This document shows, piece by piece, positions 1 through 12,920 of a stretch of 64,000 nt of DNA. Below the pieces are notes generated by a model. The model had not been told where the DNA came from and searched no databases. It saw only the letters and a list, made by a program, of their open reading frames with translations. Position 1 is the first letter of the stretch; every line of letters starts with the position of its first letter. Position numbers and translations under genes: made by a program. The stretch is taken from contig CM035235.1 of the NCBI GenBank assembly GCA_020226215.1, forward strand, positions 48,885,511 through 48,949,510, read 5' to 3'. The DNA comes from Sindora glabra. Taxonomy: Eukaryota > Streptophyta > Magnoliopsida > Fabales > Fabaceae.

Positions 1-229
1 AAAATGTCTGAGAGGTTGAGAAAGGATTGGGATTTGAAGGATGTCTGTGTTGTGAAACAATAGAGAAAGGTATTTATACTAAAATCAAAATATTAAAAAT
101 ATATGTATAATGATAAATTGCATTAATTAGGTGCTTATGGGTAACGGCAGGTGGCAAGAAATGTTTCGAAAGTATACTTGTTTTTTCTTCTTCTTTTTTG
201 TGAGGATATCTTACAATGTTAAGGATTTA
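1..229. other. Intergenic left edge, related to 25.6-25.74 kb
   Basis: No gene is visible. The first ~175 bases are a diverged relative of about 25590-25745 (shared features include the run around 'gtaacggcagg' and 'gagaaag'). They are also part of the near-identical block at 29494. They therefore form the outer end of the diverged repeat described at 28300-29660. Confidence 0.6.
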
Positions 230-1344
230 ATTTAATTGAATTGATTAATTACATATTTTTTAACTCTTATTACTTTATTTGTAATGCACTTTTTTTTCCT
301 ACTTTGCATGCATTTCCTTCTTTTTTTATATATATTCATTTTTGTTTTTTATGGCTTAAACATTAATGTCACAAAATAGTATAGATATAATATGATATAT
401 TTTAAGTAAAATAAGTTGCAAAAGTTTTCATTTCTTTAGTTTTTTATTTACTCTTTACTTTATTTTTTTCTAATGTTGAAAATTTTCATTCGAATATGGA
501 TTCAAATTACGAAGAAATTATACTTAGTAACAAAAATCAATTGATTTTGCGTGTTTTTATTTAGCAAAAAGATAATATATATTTTGAAAATGTGTAATTC
601 ACATTTATATTATAAAATAAATACAATAAATTAAATTAAAAAAATTTATATTACTTTTTTAATGATATGAAATTTGTTTAAAATTTTTTTATATAAATAA
701 ATTTTTAATTTAGATCAAAGTTAATTTTCAAGAGGTGAATTGCACATGCTTATCTATTTACATTTTTCGTGAATTTTCAACCTGTTTTGTATTTACATTT
801 TAAATAATAAGCATATTAAATGAAGTCAGCCGTAAAGCTTCATGAAATTAAGGCACTTTTGCCCCCAAAACTTAGAAAATCAGTATCATGCAATTTCATA
901 ATTTTTTTTAAAAAAATTACATACGTCACTTGACTACCAAAAATTTGTGTTTAAATCCACCATTGAATGAAGTGAAACCAAGATTTAAAATGAAATTACC
1001 TATTCAAGCAAAATTTTGTGGTTGTAATAATAAATGGTTGTAATTTTTTTTTTTTTGACAGTAAGAATAATAAATGCAACATAAGAATATGAGATTGAAC
1101 TTAGAATGTAAGGGTAGGGTATTTATTTAACAATTCTTTAATTGCATTAGCAATTAATTATTATATTAACTGATTTGATTAATTGATAATATTAATTATT
1201 TATATAAATATATCTGCTAAAATTAATTGTTTATTATTAATTGTTTGTTTATAAAATAATATATAATGATATAAGTATATTTTATGATTTATTTGATTGA
1301 CCTTTGACTTTAATTATATTTCATATTTTATATATTATTTATCT
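230..1344. repeat. Diverged dispersed repeat ending at the ALMT truncation point (copy 1)
   Basis: About 1.1 kb of AT-rich DNA aligns by eye, with many substitutions and small indels, to 10990-12105 in the same orientation. Shared landmarks are 'taatgcactttttttt' near 285 and 11035, 'aaataagttg' near 408 and 11160, 'ttgactaccaaaaattt' near 930 and 11695, and 'catattttatatattattt' near 1322 and 12080. The match ends where the ALMT-like coding sequence begins. It looks like an old transposable element or duplicated segment. No coding capacity is seen. Confidence 0.75.
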
Positions 1345-2781
1345 TGCCAAGCATTAACGCGCAATTTGATTATGGTGTTACAATCTTCATTCTCACTTTC
1401 AGCCTAGTCTTAGTTTCTGGGTACCATACAGACGAGCTGTTCCACATGGCTTGCCCAAAGATTATTAACCATTGTCTAGGCGTCGGCTTGTGCATCATTG
1501 TGAGCATGGTTCTGTGCCCAGTTTGGGCTGGCGAGGAAGTTCACCATTTGATCAATCAAAACCTGGAAAACTTGCCAGGATGGTATCTTCAAGTACACTT
1601 CACAGTTCTTTTTCTGTACCCTCCAAAGAGAGTACAAAGTATTAATGCAACCACCTGTCCCTTTAAATGTCAGGATGTGTAGCAGCATACTTGAACAACG
1701 AAAATAAGGATATAACAAGTAAGGACGACAATGACAAGAAAATATCCAGCTGCAAATGTGTGCTCAGTTCAGAAGCAACAGAAGAATCTATGGTGAGTCA
1801 ACTAGGTTCAAGTTCATTACTACAAGACTAAAGGAATATATAACTCATTCTGCTTTTCAATTTTTGATTATGCAGACCATATTTGCAGCATGGGAAGCTG
1901 CACATGGATCTATCTCCTTTTGTCATCCATGGAAACAGTACCTAAAGATTAAAGCCTCGACGCAAAGTTATGCTTATTACATTGAGGCTCTGAAAGATTG
2001 CATAGACTCAAAAACTCGTGTATAAAACCATTCTAAGCATATTTAGAAACGAACTGGTGCCCTACAACCAGTTATAATTCTCTCCGTAACTACACATATG
2101 ATACAATCTAAATCAAACTAATCCCACCTAGTTTACAACGAACATGGCACATTCAGAGTCAAACCCGTTTGAACTTTTTAAACTAGCCAGACTAGTTTGA
2201 TTCAAATTATATCATATATATACAGTTCTAATAATTGTGAATAGTGGTTATGCAAGTAGTACTAGTATTTCATTTACTTGTTGCTACGTGTAATTCAAGA
2301 TGTTAACTACTTTTGTTACATTGTGGATGCAGGCACCAGAGCACCTAGAGTTGCATATTGGTGATGCCTGCATGACACTAAGCTCTTCTTCTTCAGATTT
2401 GCTGACTGAGCTAATCATTTCCGTAAAAACATGGCAAAATCATCAAACATAGATTTCTTAGTCACAGAGATGAACTCTGCAGTACAAGAACCTCAATCTG
2501 TCTTAAGATCTCCTCCAAACCACATCATTCCACCAACTTCAGAAATTCCCAATGGAGCACGGAATGAAACTCTAACCAGATCTACCAGACCACCATTAGC
2601 TTTCTCTAGAGTTCTTCCATTAATCACATTAGCTTTATTGATAACTGAGACTGCGGCAAGAATCAAAGAAATTGTTGGAGCAGTCAATGAGCTTGCAAGC
2701 ATGGCAGAATTTAAGACTGCAATAGATGATAATTCCAATCAAGATTCAAGAACACCAACTCACGAAACTTACTTTAGATAA
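1345..2781 (+). pseudogene. 5'-truncated aluminium-activated malate transporter (ALMT) remnant, copy 1
   Basis: Full ALMTs are plasma- or vacuolar-membrane anion channels with about six N-terminal transmembrane segments and a cytosolic C-terminal half. Here the first readable part is FDYGVTIFILTFSLVLVSGY followed by CPVWAGEE, the last transmembrane pair, so the start codon and roughly the first hundred residues are missing. A second piece (to 1792, donor GTGAGT) encodes a variable loop. An exon at 1876-2019 holds the family WEP region, but as WEAAHG, followed by HPWKQYLKI. A last exon at 2333-2781 encodes the helical C-terminus. Near 2430 one base is missing, so the frame shifts between SVKT and MAKSSN. 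The donor after the first piece (around 1604) is unclear. Truncation, frameshift and lost WEP proline argue for a dead gene. Confidence 0.82.
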
Positions 2782-3912
2782 GGAGGATATTTAGGCTGAA
2801 AAGTCCTTCACGTATATTGGATACTCTAAATCAGTTTTTATCAATCTATGATTAAGTAAGAATTTTAATTTAAGAATATATCAACTTAGAGCAATGGTTT
2901 GTCCGACATTATCAGGTTTATACTTGTAAGTTCTAAGCTTCATCTGATAAAATTACATTCAAACTCTTACTTTTAAGATACTTATAACCAAATGCATATA
3001 TCTAATTGCAACAAGTGACATGAACTAGTGGAACTTAGTTTAGCAAGACCATATAATAAATATTCATAAAGAACACACAAGAAAATTCCTGTTGTCTGAT
3101 TCTCCTTTTTCAAATTTCATGATAGGACAATAAACCATTACTTAGACTCCATTTGTTTTTTGAAAGATAATTTTCATAAGAAAATCTCATTTTCTTTATA
3201 TAAATAAAAAAGTATCATATATTTCTATACCTTGTTATTAAAAAAAGTAATTCTTAAAGTTATGATAATGGAAAAAAATTTCATTACAATCAACTAATTA
3301 CATTTAATATTGAAAATATCAATCATTTCCTACGATTTTAATAATTTATAATTATATTTTTACAGAAAATATTTTCCATCAAAGCATACAAAACTTCAAT
3401 TACAACTAACTTTTTATTTCGGAATTTTTTATATTTGTACCAATTTAACAATTCCTATTTAGGCCATAAAAACAGCTTTATCTTAAATTTGAGATATAGC
3501 ATATGGTAAATCACAATCACAATAGCATCAAATGAACCACGAAGTTAAACCAAGGACTAAAGCTTGGTTGCTATTAGGACTAGGAGTTCCCTACTAGGAG
3601 CATTTCTGTCATTATGTGGCAACAAGCTTATTTAAACTCCCAATAACTTTAGTTCATTTATCACTGATGATGTACTATGTACATTGGATGCTAAACTCTG
3701 GATGATAAAGAAGAAAATCATCTCGAAAGAAAGCATCTAATATCATTTCTATTGCTGATATAAGAATAGTTATACTTGCATGCCATGCACAACTTATATA
3801 ACTAGACACCAATCGAGTTTAATATAGTTGTCCAGAAATTTTGACAGCAGGGTACAAACAGCAATCAACTAGTGCTATCATTTTTTAACAATCACATATG
3901 TATCAGCAGGTG
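2782..3912. other. Intergenic, ALMT remnant to LRAT gene
   Basis: This AT-rich stretch shows no coding signal. It lies between the convergent 3' ends of the ALMT remnant (+) and the LRAT-domain gene (-), so it should contain both polyadenylation regions. Confidence 0.6.
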
Positions 3913-3913
3913 A

Positions 3914-3931
3914 GGGGGGGGGGGGGGGGGG
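3914..3931 (+). repeat. Poly-G tract, G18 (G12 in copy 2)
   Basis: Eighteen consecutive G lie 31 bases beyond the LRAT stop codon, so the mRNA, if it extends this far, would carry a C tract in its 3' untranslated region. The corresponding tract in the second copy (33403-33414) has only 12 G. Long G runs are prone to replication slippage and sequencing error. Confidence 0.9.
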
Positions 3932-3962
3932 CAGTTTAATGTGCAGAAGGGTTAATGTCAAG

Positions 3963-6817
3963 TCATCTGATACTGATAATCTGTCTATCTGAACTTTCAT
4001 CTTCAGCTACTTCGTCAGTCGGACTATCCCATCCTAGGTTCACAGCCAAGTCCTCCACCGCCACCTTGATCACATCGCTTCTCACACCAATATCAGTTGC
4101 ATACCTGCTCATACAGTACATTCCAGCTGTTACTGTAGCCATGCCAACAGGACTTGGCATCAACAGCTTGAGGGGAGAAGATAGCATCGCGGCCAATGGG
4201 GCTCCAATGATAGTAGAAGCTTGCCCACTTCTTCCCACTCCTTGTCCGTCTATTATCAGGAGACCAGTCTTACAGTACATGGCAAAGTCCTCGCAATTGT
4301 TCTGAAACACATCATAATTCCCAAAGCCATTTTGCAGAAGATACATGGCTCGATGGATAACGGTCTGCGGTGGATCAGAGAATGCAGTAGTGCATGTGCC
4401 TCCCCGAATTCTTGTAACAAAAACTGATGGCGAAACCCCATACTGAAAACAGTAAATGGAGCCCTGTCTTAGGAAGCAATCTAGACAAGAAAGAACAACA
4501 CCGCTATTTGGCTGCCTGTAGCCACAGTCGGGAAAGGTTGGACATGGGCTTGATGTTGGATCATCTGAGTTGGAAGATGTCTCAGCAACGGGTTTGAAGT
4601 TTCTCTCAGGTCTAAAATGCACAACTTTACTTCCCCCAACAAAAATACCTGCACAATATTAGATTCAATGATACTCCAATCAAGCCTGGTCCAATCATAC
4701 TCACTTTTTAAAATTTGAATTTAGTAAGATGCTTTAGATCTTATCCATACACACTTGATGTAGACGCACAACTTGCAAAAAAGTTGATAGCACACAACAA
4801 TGTGCTTCTATATCAGTTATCTGATAGTGTAGAACACACAAAACACTACTTCAATTTGAAAGAATTCAACAATTCAGAAACATGTAGAAACATATGAGAA
4901 GATTATTGTGTAAGAAACAATGACCTTGCTTAGCAGGCAAAACTCCCCCATAATATTAATATATAAGTGTCCACAATCAAATTGATAAAATACTTAGAAT
5001 GCCCTTGTTAAAATTGCGTACCCATCACATGGAAAATATTTTATCTTATACTTGCTAAGTTGCTGACACAATAGAACCCACCTTACCTTAACATGTGCAC
5101 TATTTCACACACACACACACCCAAAAAAAATAAGTAAATAAATAAAATAAACACACACTGCTTATCTATATCAATAACTACATACCTACTGACATCAAAA
5201 GAAGGCTGTCAACTGACAGGCAAACCATAACAACGGACAGGGCTAACCTACCTATAACATGATGACACCTGGGGACAATTGAAAACTTTTCCGCATAAAC
5301 TTCTAATAACGCCATGAAACAACTAAACAAATCTGCACGATGGTAATCCAGAGTCATGAACCATGATTTAGAAATTTCATTTTGATAATGCACTTAGCAC
5401 AAAAGGATATGATTTTTATCCTCCCTAAGCATGAAGCCAGTATCTTATTGCTGTATTGCTAAAATAATAAATCCCCATCTCGCTGAAGAAAGCTTACACA
5501 TATTTCCATTAAACCTAAGAAGGAATATAGTAAGTCAGTGGATTAAAGTTAGGACCACAAATGGAATTTCAGATAAACAGAAGCAGCAGATGGAACCTCA
5601 GAAGAAGGGGGATCATCTCTTCTGTTCCACCATAATGCCTTAATTTTCAATCATTCCATTTTTTTGACAACAAATATATGGCTTCATTCATTGGTTCATG
5701 TTTGGAGATAATGTAACAATTAGATCTGAGATTAACATTTGTTAATTTCATGGGTGTAGGCAAGATATTAATCTCGTGAAAAATGTCGTGTCCCACTGAC
5801 CTAGAATAATGAAAGTGGGATCTCAAAGATGAGTTACCAATGAAATTACCCTGCTGGTCCTTTTTGATACTGCAAATGATCACTACACAATCAAATTCTC
5901 ACCAGCCATATTGTTAGCTTTCAAATAATTAAGCCTGGCTTAGATGGAGTAGTATAAAAGATCAGATCATTACAGGATTGGCTCTATACCCAAGATAGAA
6001 GGCTAATCGATCACTCTTACACCAAATACAGATAAAAATTTAGTCAATCAGTCTTAGATAAGATCATATGCCTAAATCTCATATAGATTTCGCTTTAGAA
6101 ACTCTATTTTACACCAATTTGGAAGTTAGATAACAATTTTGATGCCTCTTGAATTATATAGTTTCATACAATTTTATGTAAACAAAAAATTTATATAAAC
6201 AAACTTGAAAGTAAAGCTACCTACCACAAAGATAGGAAAATCAAAGTCAAACAAGCCGGATAACAAGATGGAAATGAGAAATAAAATTTTCACGTGACCC
6301 ATCAAACATTACATGAAAAGAAGGAAAATATCCCAAGGAGAGAAAAGTTCCTCTTCGGCACCCATGAAACAAAAGTACAAAGGATCAAATTTTTCTCAAG
6401 AATCACGTACTCCAATTGCTTAGAAAAACTAATACCGACACGGAATCCTTCAACAACAACAACATCATCATCACCACCACCAAACCACACTGCACAATTC
6501 TGTAATTATACTTAATTAAACAACAAAATAATAGATTTATAAAAAAAAATACGATGAATTTTTTGAGCAAAAATACAGAATGCGAACCCACGATGAAGAC
6601 GACCCAGATAAATGAATCCAAAACAGAACCCACATTGCAAAACTTCAAAAGAGAGAAATTTTTATTAATCTGCCTTCTATTACATAGCATCAGAAACACG
6701 TGAACAGAGAGAGAGAGAGAGACCGTGGTGAGAGTAGGTGAAAACAGCTCTGTAAGTGTAGATGTGGTCACCAGGCTTGATCTCATTCCGCTCCACTCTA
6801 TTCGTGAGCAGACCCAT
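3963..6817 (-). CDS. LRAT/NC-domain protein, two exons, intact (copy 1)
   Basis: The family is plant LRAT-domain (lecithin:retinol acyltransferase-like, NlpC/P60-fold) proteins. Their precise substrate in plants is not established, and I infer only a probable cysteine-acyltransferase-type activity. Exon 1 (6724-6817) starts MGLLTNRVERNEIKPGDHIY and reaches the YSHHG active-site histidine. Exon 2 (3963-4648) resumes with IFVGGSKVVHF. A Gly codon is split across the intron (donor GGTCTCTC, acceptor TTGTGCAG). The catalytic cysteine lies in QNNCEDFAMYC, about two thirds along. The C-terminus has a small-residue hydrophobic stretch (PSPVGMATVTAGMY), possibly a membrane anchor, and an acidic tail. 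Joined length is 780 bp, 259 residues. The intron is about 2.07 kb and begins with a CT microsatellite. The start Met was chosen because the protein then opens as relatives do. Confidence 0.9.
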
Positions 6818-9800
6818 CTCACACTCTGTCGACGCTTCGTCTCTCTGGGCTCCTTCACTCCGTATCACACACCGCTTCTATGCTACCTGGAAGAAGACCT
6901 CACAACGCTCGCTGCAACGTCTGCAACCTTTGTTAATACAATATGACATAACACACCTTAATTATTGGACAATATAATATAATCTGTAATTAAAGAGCAA
7001 GACTGCTCCGCTCCTCCTCGCTCGTTCTCTCTTCTTTAAATATATTTATATTTTTTATTTTTAAAAAATTATTTTTTAGGATTTGTTTATTTACTGTATT
7101 AAAATAAAATTTTATTTTTAAAAATAAAAATTTTTGTCAGATAAATTATTTTTAAAATCTATTTATAAAATTCTTTATGAAATTTTTATTTTAAAAATAA
7201 AAATAAGAAGAAATTTAATTTTTTTTAAAATTTTTATATTCTTAATAGTAATTTTGTAATTAAATAAATTTATTTATTTAAATGTTATTTATTATTTTCT
7301 TGAACTCAAAAATAATTTTTAAAAAATAAAATATATTCAAATACATTCCAATTTAAAAACTATTTTAGGATGAAAGGAAAATAAAGAATAAATAGTAGTA
7401 AATATTGTAGATAAAAAAATATATTATTTAATTATAAAATTAATATTCAAAATAATAAAATAAACTTAAGAATATTAAATATTATTTTCATTTTTTATTT
7501 TAAAATTATATATTTAGAATTATAATTTTCAAAAATAAATTTTAAAAATAATTCTTAAACAAAATTTTTTATTTTTAAAAATAAAAATAAAAAATTATTT
7601 TTAGAAACAAAAAACATATAGACCCTTTCTTTTCTTTAAATCGGACCTAATGCACCGATTCAATCAGGATATCGTTGATTCGATTTAAATTGCATCCTTA
7701 AATTAATTTTACATATAAATTAATAAAAAATAATTTTGTTTGAAATTTTCAATACAAATTAGTTAAATCATTATATTATATTGATTATCTTTAGAAAATA
7801 TTACTTTATTTTATTTTAAAATTTTATATAATTTTAATAATTTTTATTATTATATTTAATAAATTATAATATAAATTTATTATTATTTTATTTTTTAAAT
7901 ATATATTTTCATAACTTTTATATTATAAATGATTGAATCGATAACTACACGTTAAAGTCAGGGATGATGGATCAAACCCTTACTGCTCATTTCAATTTTA
8001 ATAACTATGAAGTACGTTGAAAGTGAAAGTAATTTTATTCCTATATTAAATTTAAAAATATCCGAGTCAGTTTCCTACGAAATAGTTTGATTTTATAAAA
8101 TAGTCACTTTTATATAAATTTCATTACTTTAATACAATTATGTAAGTATTTCATGAAAAGTTTAAAAGATTTTTTAAAAATTTTTAAAATTTATAAAATA
8201 GTTGTATAAAGTAGTGTCAGTTCTCCATCTTCAAAAGAGAACAAAGGCAGGGCAACCCTCTTTACTATGATCATCATCTTTTAGAAAAGTTTGATTGTAT
8301 TTTTAAAATCTTTTCTTGCACTTAATAATTTTAATTAAATTAAAAACTACATAAATTAAAAATCTTTAAATGGAAATCATAAAAAGGGTTATTAAAATTT
8401 ACATTCATATTAATCCCAATTTCTTATCTTTTATTTTATTGTGTTTAGTCTAACAATAATATAATGGCAGGACTCTATTTTGACTCTTTTTTTTTCCTTC
8501 TTGTTTGGATTATTTAATACTGAAAATTAATCTTCTATGCATCATTCAAATGAAAAATAAATTATATATTATTAGTTATCAAAAATATTATTAATACAAA
8601 ATAAATTATATATCATTGATTATTCAGAAATTTATTATTAATAATAAATACATTTATAATAGTATAATCATTCCAAAACAATTTGCTAATCGATGTTTCT
8701 TATCAACGATGGCGTGTTTCTGACTCGAAGAATTGCGTGAATATTAATATAAATTTGTTAAGCTAATCTAAATAAATTAGAATTTTGTTTTAGTTTTGGT
8801 TCAAAATTAGTTTTATTCTAAACGTAGTAGTTTGACAAATTTAAATAAATATGTTTTAAATTTTAGAAAAGATAATCAGGAAAAAAAAATCTTATCAGGT
8901 AAAAGCTATTTTTTTTTATAAAATTTGTTTTGAATTGGTAAATAAAATTAAGAGTTTAAATTTAATCTACTAATATAAAATATTTTACACTACAGTAATA
9001 ATATATATATATATATATATCGAAAATAAAATTTGAAATGAAGTTTCAAACAAAAATTAAGGGTTATAATTAAATATAAAATAATAGAATAAATTTATAA
9101 AATTAAATTTAATAAATATAAAAAGATTTGAATTCAATTTCAAACCTATAATATTTTTCTTTACATTATTAGTGAATAAGAAAATAATATATTATTAAAA
9201 ATAATAATAATTAAAAATATTTAATAGCAATAAATGAGTTTTAATAATTTTTATTAACATAAAAATATATAATATTGAGTAATAATATAAAATTAATTTA
9301 TATTATCAGTAAATCAAATTTAAAATTTGAAACTAATATGTAAAAACAAAATCTAATATTTTAAGAGAGCATGAAACATTTGAGATTAGAAAATCAGTTA
9401 AAATTTTATCTAATTCAGCGGTTTATCGTAGTTTGACTGACACCAAATTTATTTTTTTATTATATTTATTTATGCATGTGAAGTCATTTGAAAATGACAA
9501 TCAGTATGTTGGTGATGTATGGGCCAGTATGGCAATGGCAAGGTGACGGCGACCGTTTGTTAATACTGTTTGGCACTTCCCATTCCAGTTGACCTAAGAC
9601 ATAAGTTTCCAGAAATTGAGGTGGCAAAAATAGTTGACTTTAAATTATAGAATAAATTAATTAATTGATGCCTGAAATATTAAATAATAATAATAATATA
9701 AATAAAAAAATAAATTTTAAATTTTTTATATTTATTAAATTAAATTTTATAAATTTATCTTACTACCTTATATGATAGTTTTTAATTTACATTCTAAATT

Positions 9801-10159
9801 CAATTTTAATGCATATACTATTATTGTTTAAATACTATTTTATATTTAATAATAGCATTTAATTTAAATTTAAATTCATTTAGTATTGAGAGATATTTTA
9901 ATATCAATTAGAAGTATTGTTCTCACTCCTTTTATTAAAATTGTGTTCATATCATATCATATATTTAATAAAATTTGGTTGAAATAAAAATTAAGTTCCT
10001 TAATATAGCTGTTAATAACAATTATGACAATTTATATGAAATTTCAAATTTTCAATTCTTTTTTTTAAATTCATAAATTATAGTTTTTTAATCTTTCTGA
10101 TATTATACAAATCGTGATATTATCATATTTATAATAGTTGTTCTTAGGACTAATGTACG
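6818..10159. other. AT-rich gene-free DNA (copy 1)
   Basis: The first ~200 bases are the LRAT 5' flank and contain a short CT-rich stretch near 7000-7030. The rest is very AT-rich, with many runs of A and T and a short (AT)n at 9001-9020. No coding signal, RNA gene or recognisable element was seen. Small indels distinguish it from 36298-39640. Confidence 0.6.
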
Positions 10160-11200
10160 CTATTTACTCATATAGAGAAAATATATTTTACTCGTTCATA
10201 TAGATAGAATAATCATTCATTGCCTCTATTATTTTTTTTTTGGGCCATTCATTGCCTCTATTGACTCCCTTAATAGATTGGTGAGTATTCTTTAAAAAAA
10301 AATCTTTCAATAAACCATTACTTTATTATAAAAAATATTTTAAATAAGTTGATAGTTTAATATAGAGAGTTTATATTGATTGGATTAGTTACATATATCT
10401 ATTATTTTTATAAAAATAGCATTTGAAAATTAAAATTCGATTTATTTAAATTTTATTAATATTTCTATTAATTTTTAAGTATTATATTCTAAATTAGATA
10501 AATATACATCAACTAAAATTTTATTAAAAAATATGTGCTTCTTCCTTTACATCATTAAGTAAAATAGACATAAGAAAATACATTTTATTTATTATGAAAA
10601 TATTTTAAATAAATTAAATATTTTATTTGGTTTAATTAATTTATTGTATATTTTATTTTTCACTCTTATTACTATATAATTGATCCACTCTTTTTCATTT
10701 TTTATTTGCCTCATTGCATTTTTTATAAGTTCACTATTGTTAATTATTATAAGATCCTAAATAATTTAAAAATTATAATATAATATAATACAATATAATT
10801 AATTAATTTTATATTTTATTTTTAACTCTTATTATTATATAAATAACATATTGTCTCTTATTTTATTTTCTATTTTGCATATATTTTTATAACCCGTACA
10901 TTAATAATATTATATAGTATAAATATAATATGATATATTTATTTTTATTATAAAAATATTTTACATAAGATAAATATTAATTTTTTAAAATTAATTAATT
11001 ACATATTCTTCTTTATCTCTTATTACTTTATTGGTAATGCACTTTTTTTTATTTTTTTACTTTCCATGCATTTTCTTTTTTTATATCCATTTCTGCTTTT
11101 CACGACTCATATGCTAATATAATAAAATAATACAAATATAATATGATACATTTTAGGTAAAATAAGTTGTAAAAATTTTCATTTCTTTAGTTTTTATTTA
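10160..11200. repeat. Degenerate short-period repeat array (copy 1)
   Basis: Similar phrases recur several times here at irregular spacing of roughly 150-250 bases: 'tattttaaataagttgatag'-type runs, 'ttaattaatt...acatatt', 'ctcttattac/ttattata' and 'tgca(ct)tttttt'. The last repetition merges into the ~1.1-kb repeat shared with 230-1344. It looks like an old locally amplified repeat. The unit boundaries cannot be set by eye. Confidence 0.4.
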
Positions 11201-12105
11201 CATTTTATTGTATTTTTTATGTTAAAATTTTTTATTCAATTATGAATTCAAATTATGAAGAAGTTGTACTTAATAACAAAAATCAATTGATTGTATGTAT
11301 TTTTATTTATAAAAAAATATATATTTTTGAATATTTATAATTCATTTTCAAAAATATAGTTATAAAATAAATATACTAAATTATATTAAAAAAAATTATA
11401 TTACTTTTTTAATGATATGAAACTCATTTAAAAATTATTTATATAAATAAATTTTTAATTTAGATGAAAGGTAATTTTTAATCCGTGCATTAAACAAACT
11501 TAGAATTTAGAATTTAGATCTTTATATTTTTCGTGAATTTTGAACCTGTTTTGTATTTACATTTTAAATAATAAGTATATCAAATTGAAGTCAGCCGTAG
11601 AGCCTTATAAGGATTAAGGGCTCTTGCCTCCAAAAGTTATAAAATCAGTAACAAGCAATTTCATAATTTTTTGAAAAAATTTTACATAGGTCACTTGACT
11701 ACCAAAAATTTATGTTTAAATCCACCGTCTAATGAAGTGAAGCCAAGATTTAAAGTGAAATTACCTATTCATGCAAAATTAAGTGGTTGTAATACTAAAT
11801 TGTTTTTTTTTTTACAGTAAGAATAATTAATTCAACATTAAAATACGAGATTGAATTTAGAATGTAAAAGTAGAGTATTTATTTGTGAATTATCTAATTA
11901 TATTAGTAATTAGCTGTTATATAATTTAATTTGACCAACTAATAATATTGATTATTTGTACAAATATATTTGATAAAATTAGCTATTTACTATTAACTCT
12001 GTGTATATAAAATAACATATAAAAGCATAATTATATTTTTTGATTTATTTGAGTAATCTTTTACTTTAATTATATTTCATATTTTATATATTATTTTTTA
12101 TTAAA
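10990..12105. repeat. Diverged partner of the repeat at 230-1344 (copy 1)
   Basis: This segment aligns colinearly with 230-1344, from the 'attaattacatatt' phrase to 'catattttatatattatt'. After the last shared bases it continues into unrelated AT-rich DNA, whereas the other member continues into ALMT coding sequence. Confidence 0.75.
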
Positions 12106-12833
12106 ATGTATCATCATAATTTATTATTTATTATTTTTTTACTTAAAAATAAATCATTATAATTTATTATACTTATAAAATTTTATTTTAAAAAATAAAT
12201 AATTATAATTTTGGAATGAATGATTAATGGAAACACTTCATGCATATAATATATATAAAGAAATATGTTATATATAATAAAAGGTTAAATGATTGCCAAA
12301 CATTTGCTGGCCTTCAATTTAAATTGTTTAAGTTTTGTGTATTTGGGTTAACGAAACATAATTATGCCAGCAATGCTCTGAAGTTATTTGAAACGTATAA
12401 ATGTAAACTAATTTTTAATATTGGGCCCGAGTTTGACGTATAATACAATAAGAGTTACATTATACATTTATACCGTTTGAATAGTTTCTTATTTGCTTTT
12501 GAAATAGTTTTTTATTTTTTTCATGAATTAAAGGTCCAACGCCTTGAATATATATATATATAATGATTAAAAGTTAAGATTTGAAGTTTTTTTTCTTACC
12601 CGCACGGGAGGAAATAAGTATATAATTAAAGGGTAAGATATCTTTTTGTTGATTTTCGCTTAAACAGTTATTTGAAATAACTTTTTCGTTAAGCCAATCA
12701 ATTAAAATAGATCAAATCAATTAAAAGTTAAGTAAAAAAATTATTTATCGAACATGCTTAGAACCTTTAAAAAAATTCGTGGTGTAATTTTTTTTAAATT
12801 GATATTAAATTAATGTTAGAACACCTTTTACCA

Positions 12834-12836
<3 letters not shown>
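12106..12836. other. AT-rich gene-free DNA (copy 1)
   Basis: No gene is supported. A 67-codon open frame at 12240-12443 has no recognisable family features and sits in low-complexity sequence, so it is not called. A short AT run lies at about 12548-12562. Confidence 0.6.

Positions 12837-12914
<78 letters not shown>
12837..12914. repeat. (AT)39 microsatellite (copy 1)
   Basis: This is an uninterrupted AT dinucleotide tract of 78 bases. The same tract in copy 2 is 84 bases. It can form hairpins and is a typical hypervariable microsatellite. Confidence 0.97.

Positions 12915-12920
<6 letters not shown>

Noticed and set aside
5178..5643. Two 70-codon open frames in the large LRAT intron (and at 34659-35124)
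   Set aside because: They are intronic with no family motif and are expected by chance in a 2-kb intron.
6403..6858. 151-codon minus-strand open frame over the LRAT first exon
   Set aside because: It is a different frame. The exon frame that gives IKPGDHIYTYRAVFTYSHHG splices to the rest of the LRAT domain with correct phase.
12240..12443. 67-codon plus-strand open frame preserved in both copies
   Set aside because: Its preservation reflects the near-identity of the whole block, not selection. Its composition is that of AT-rich background.
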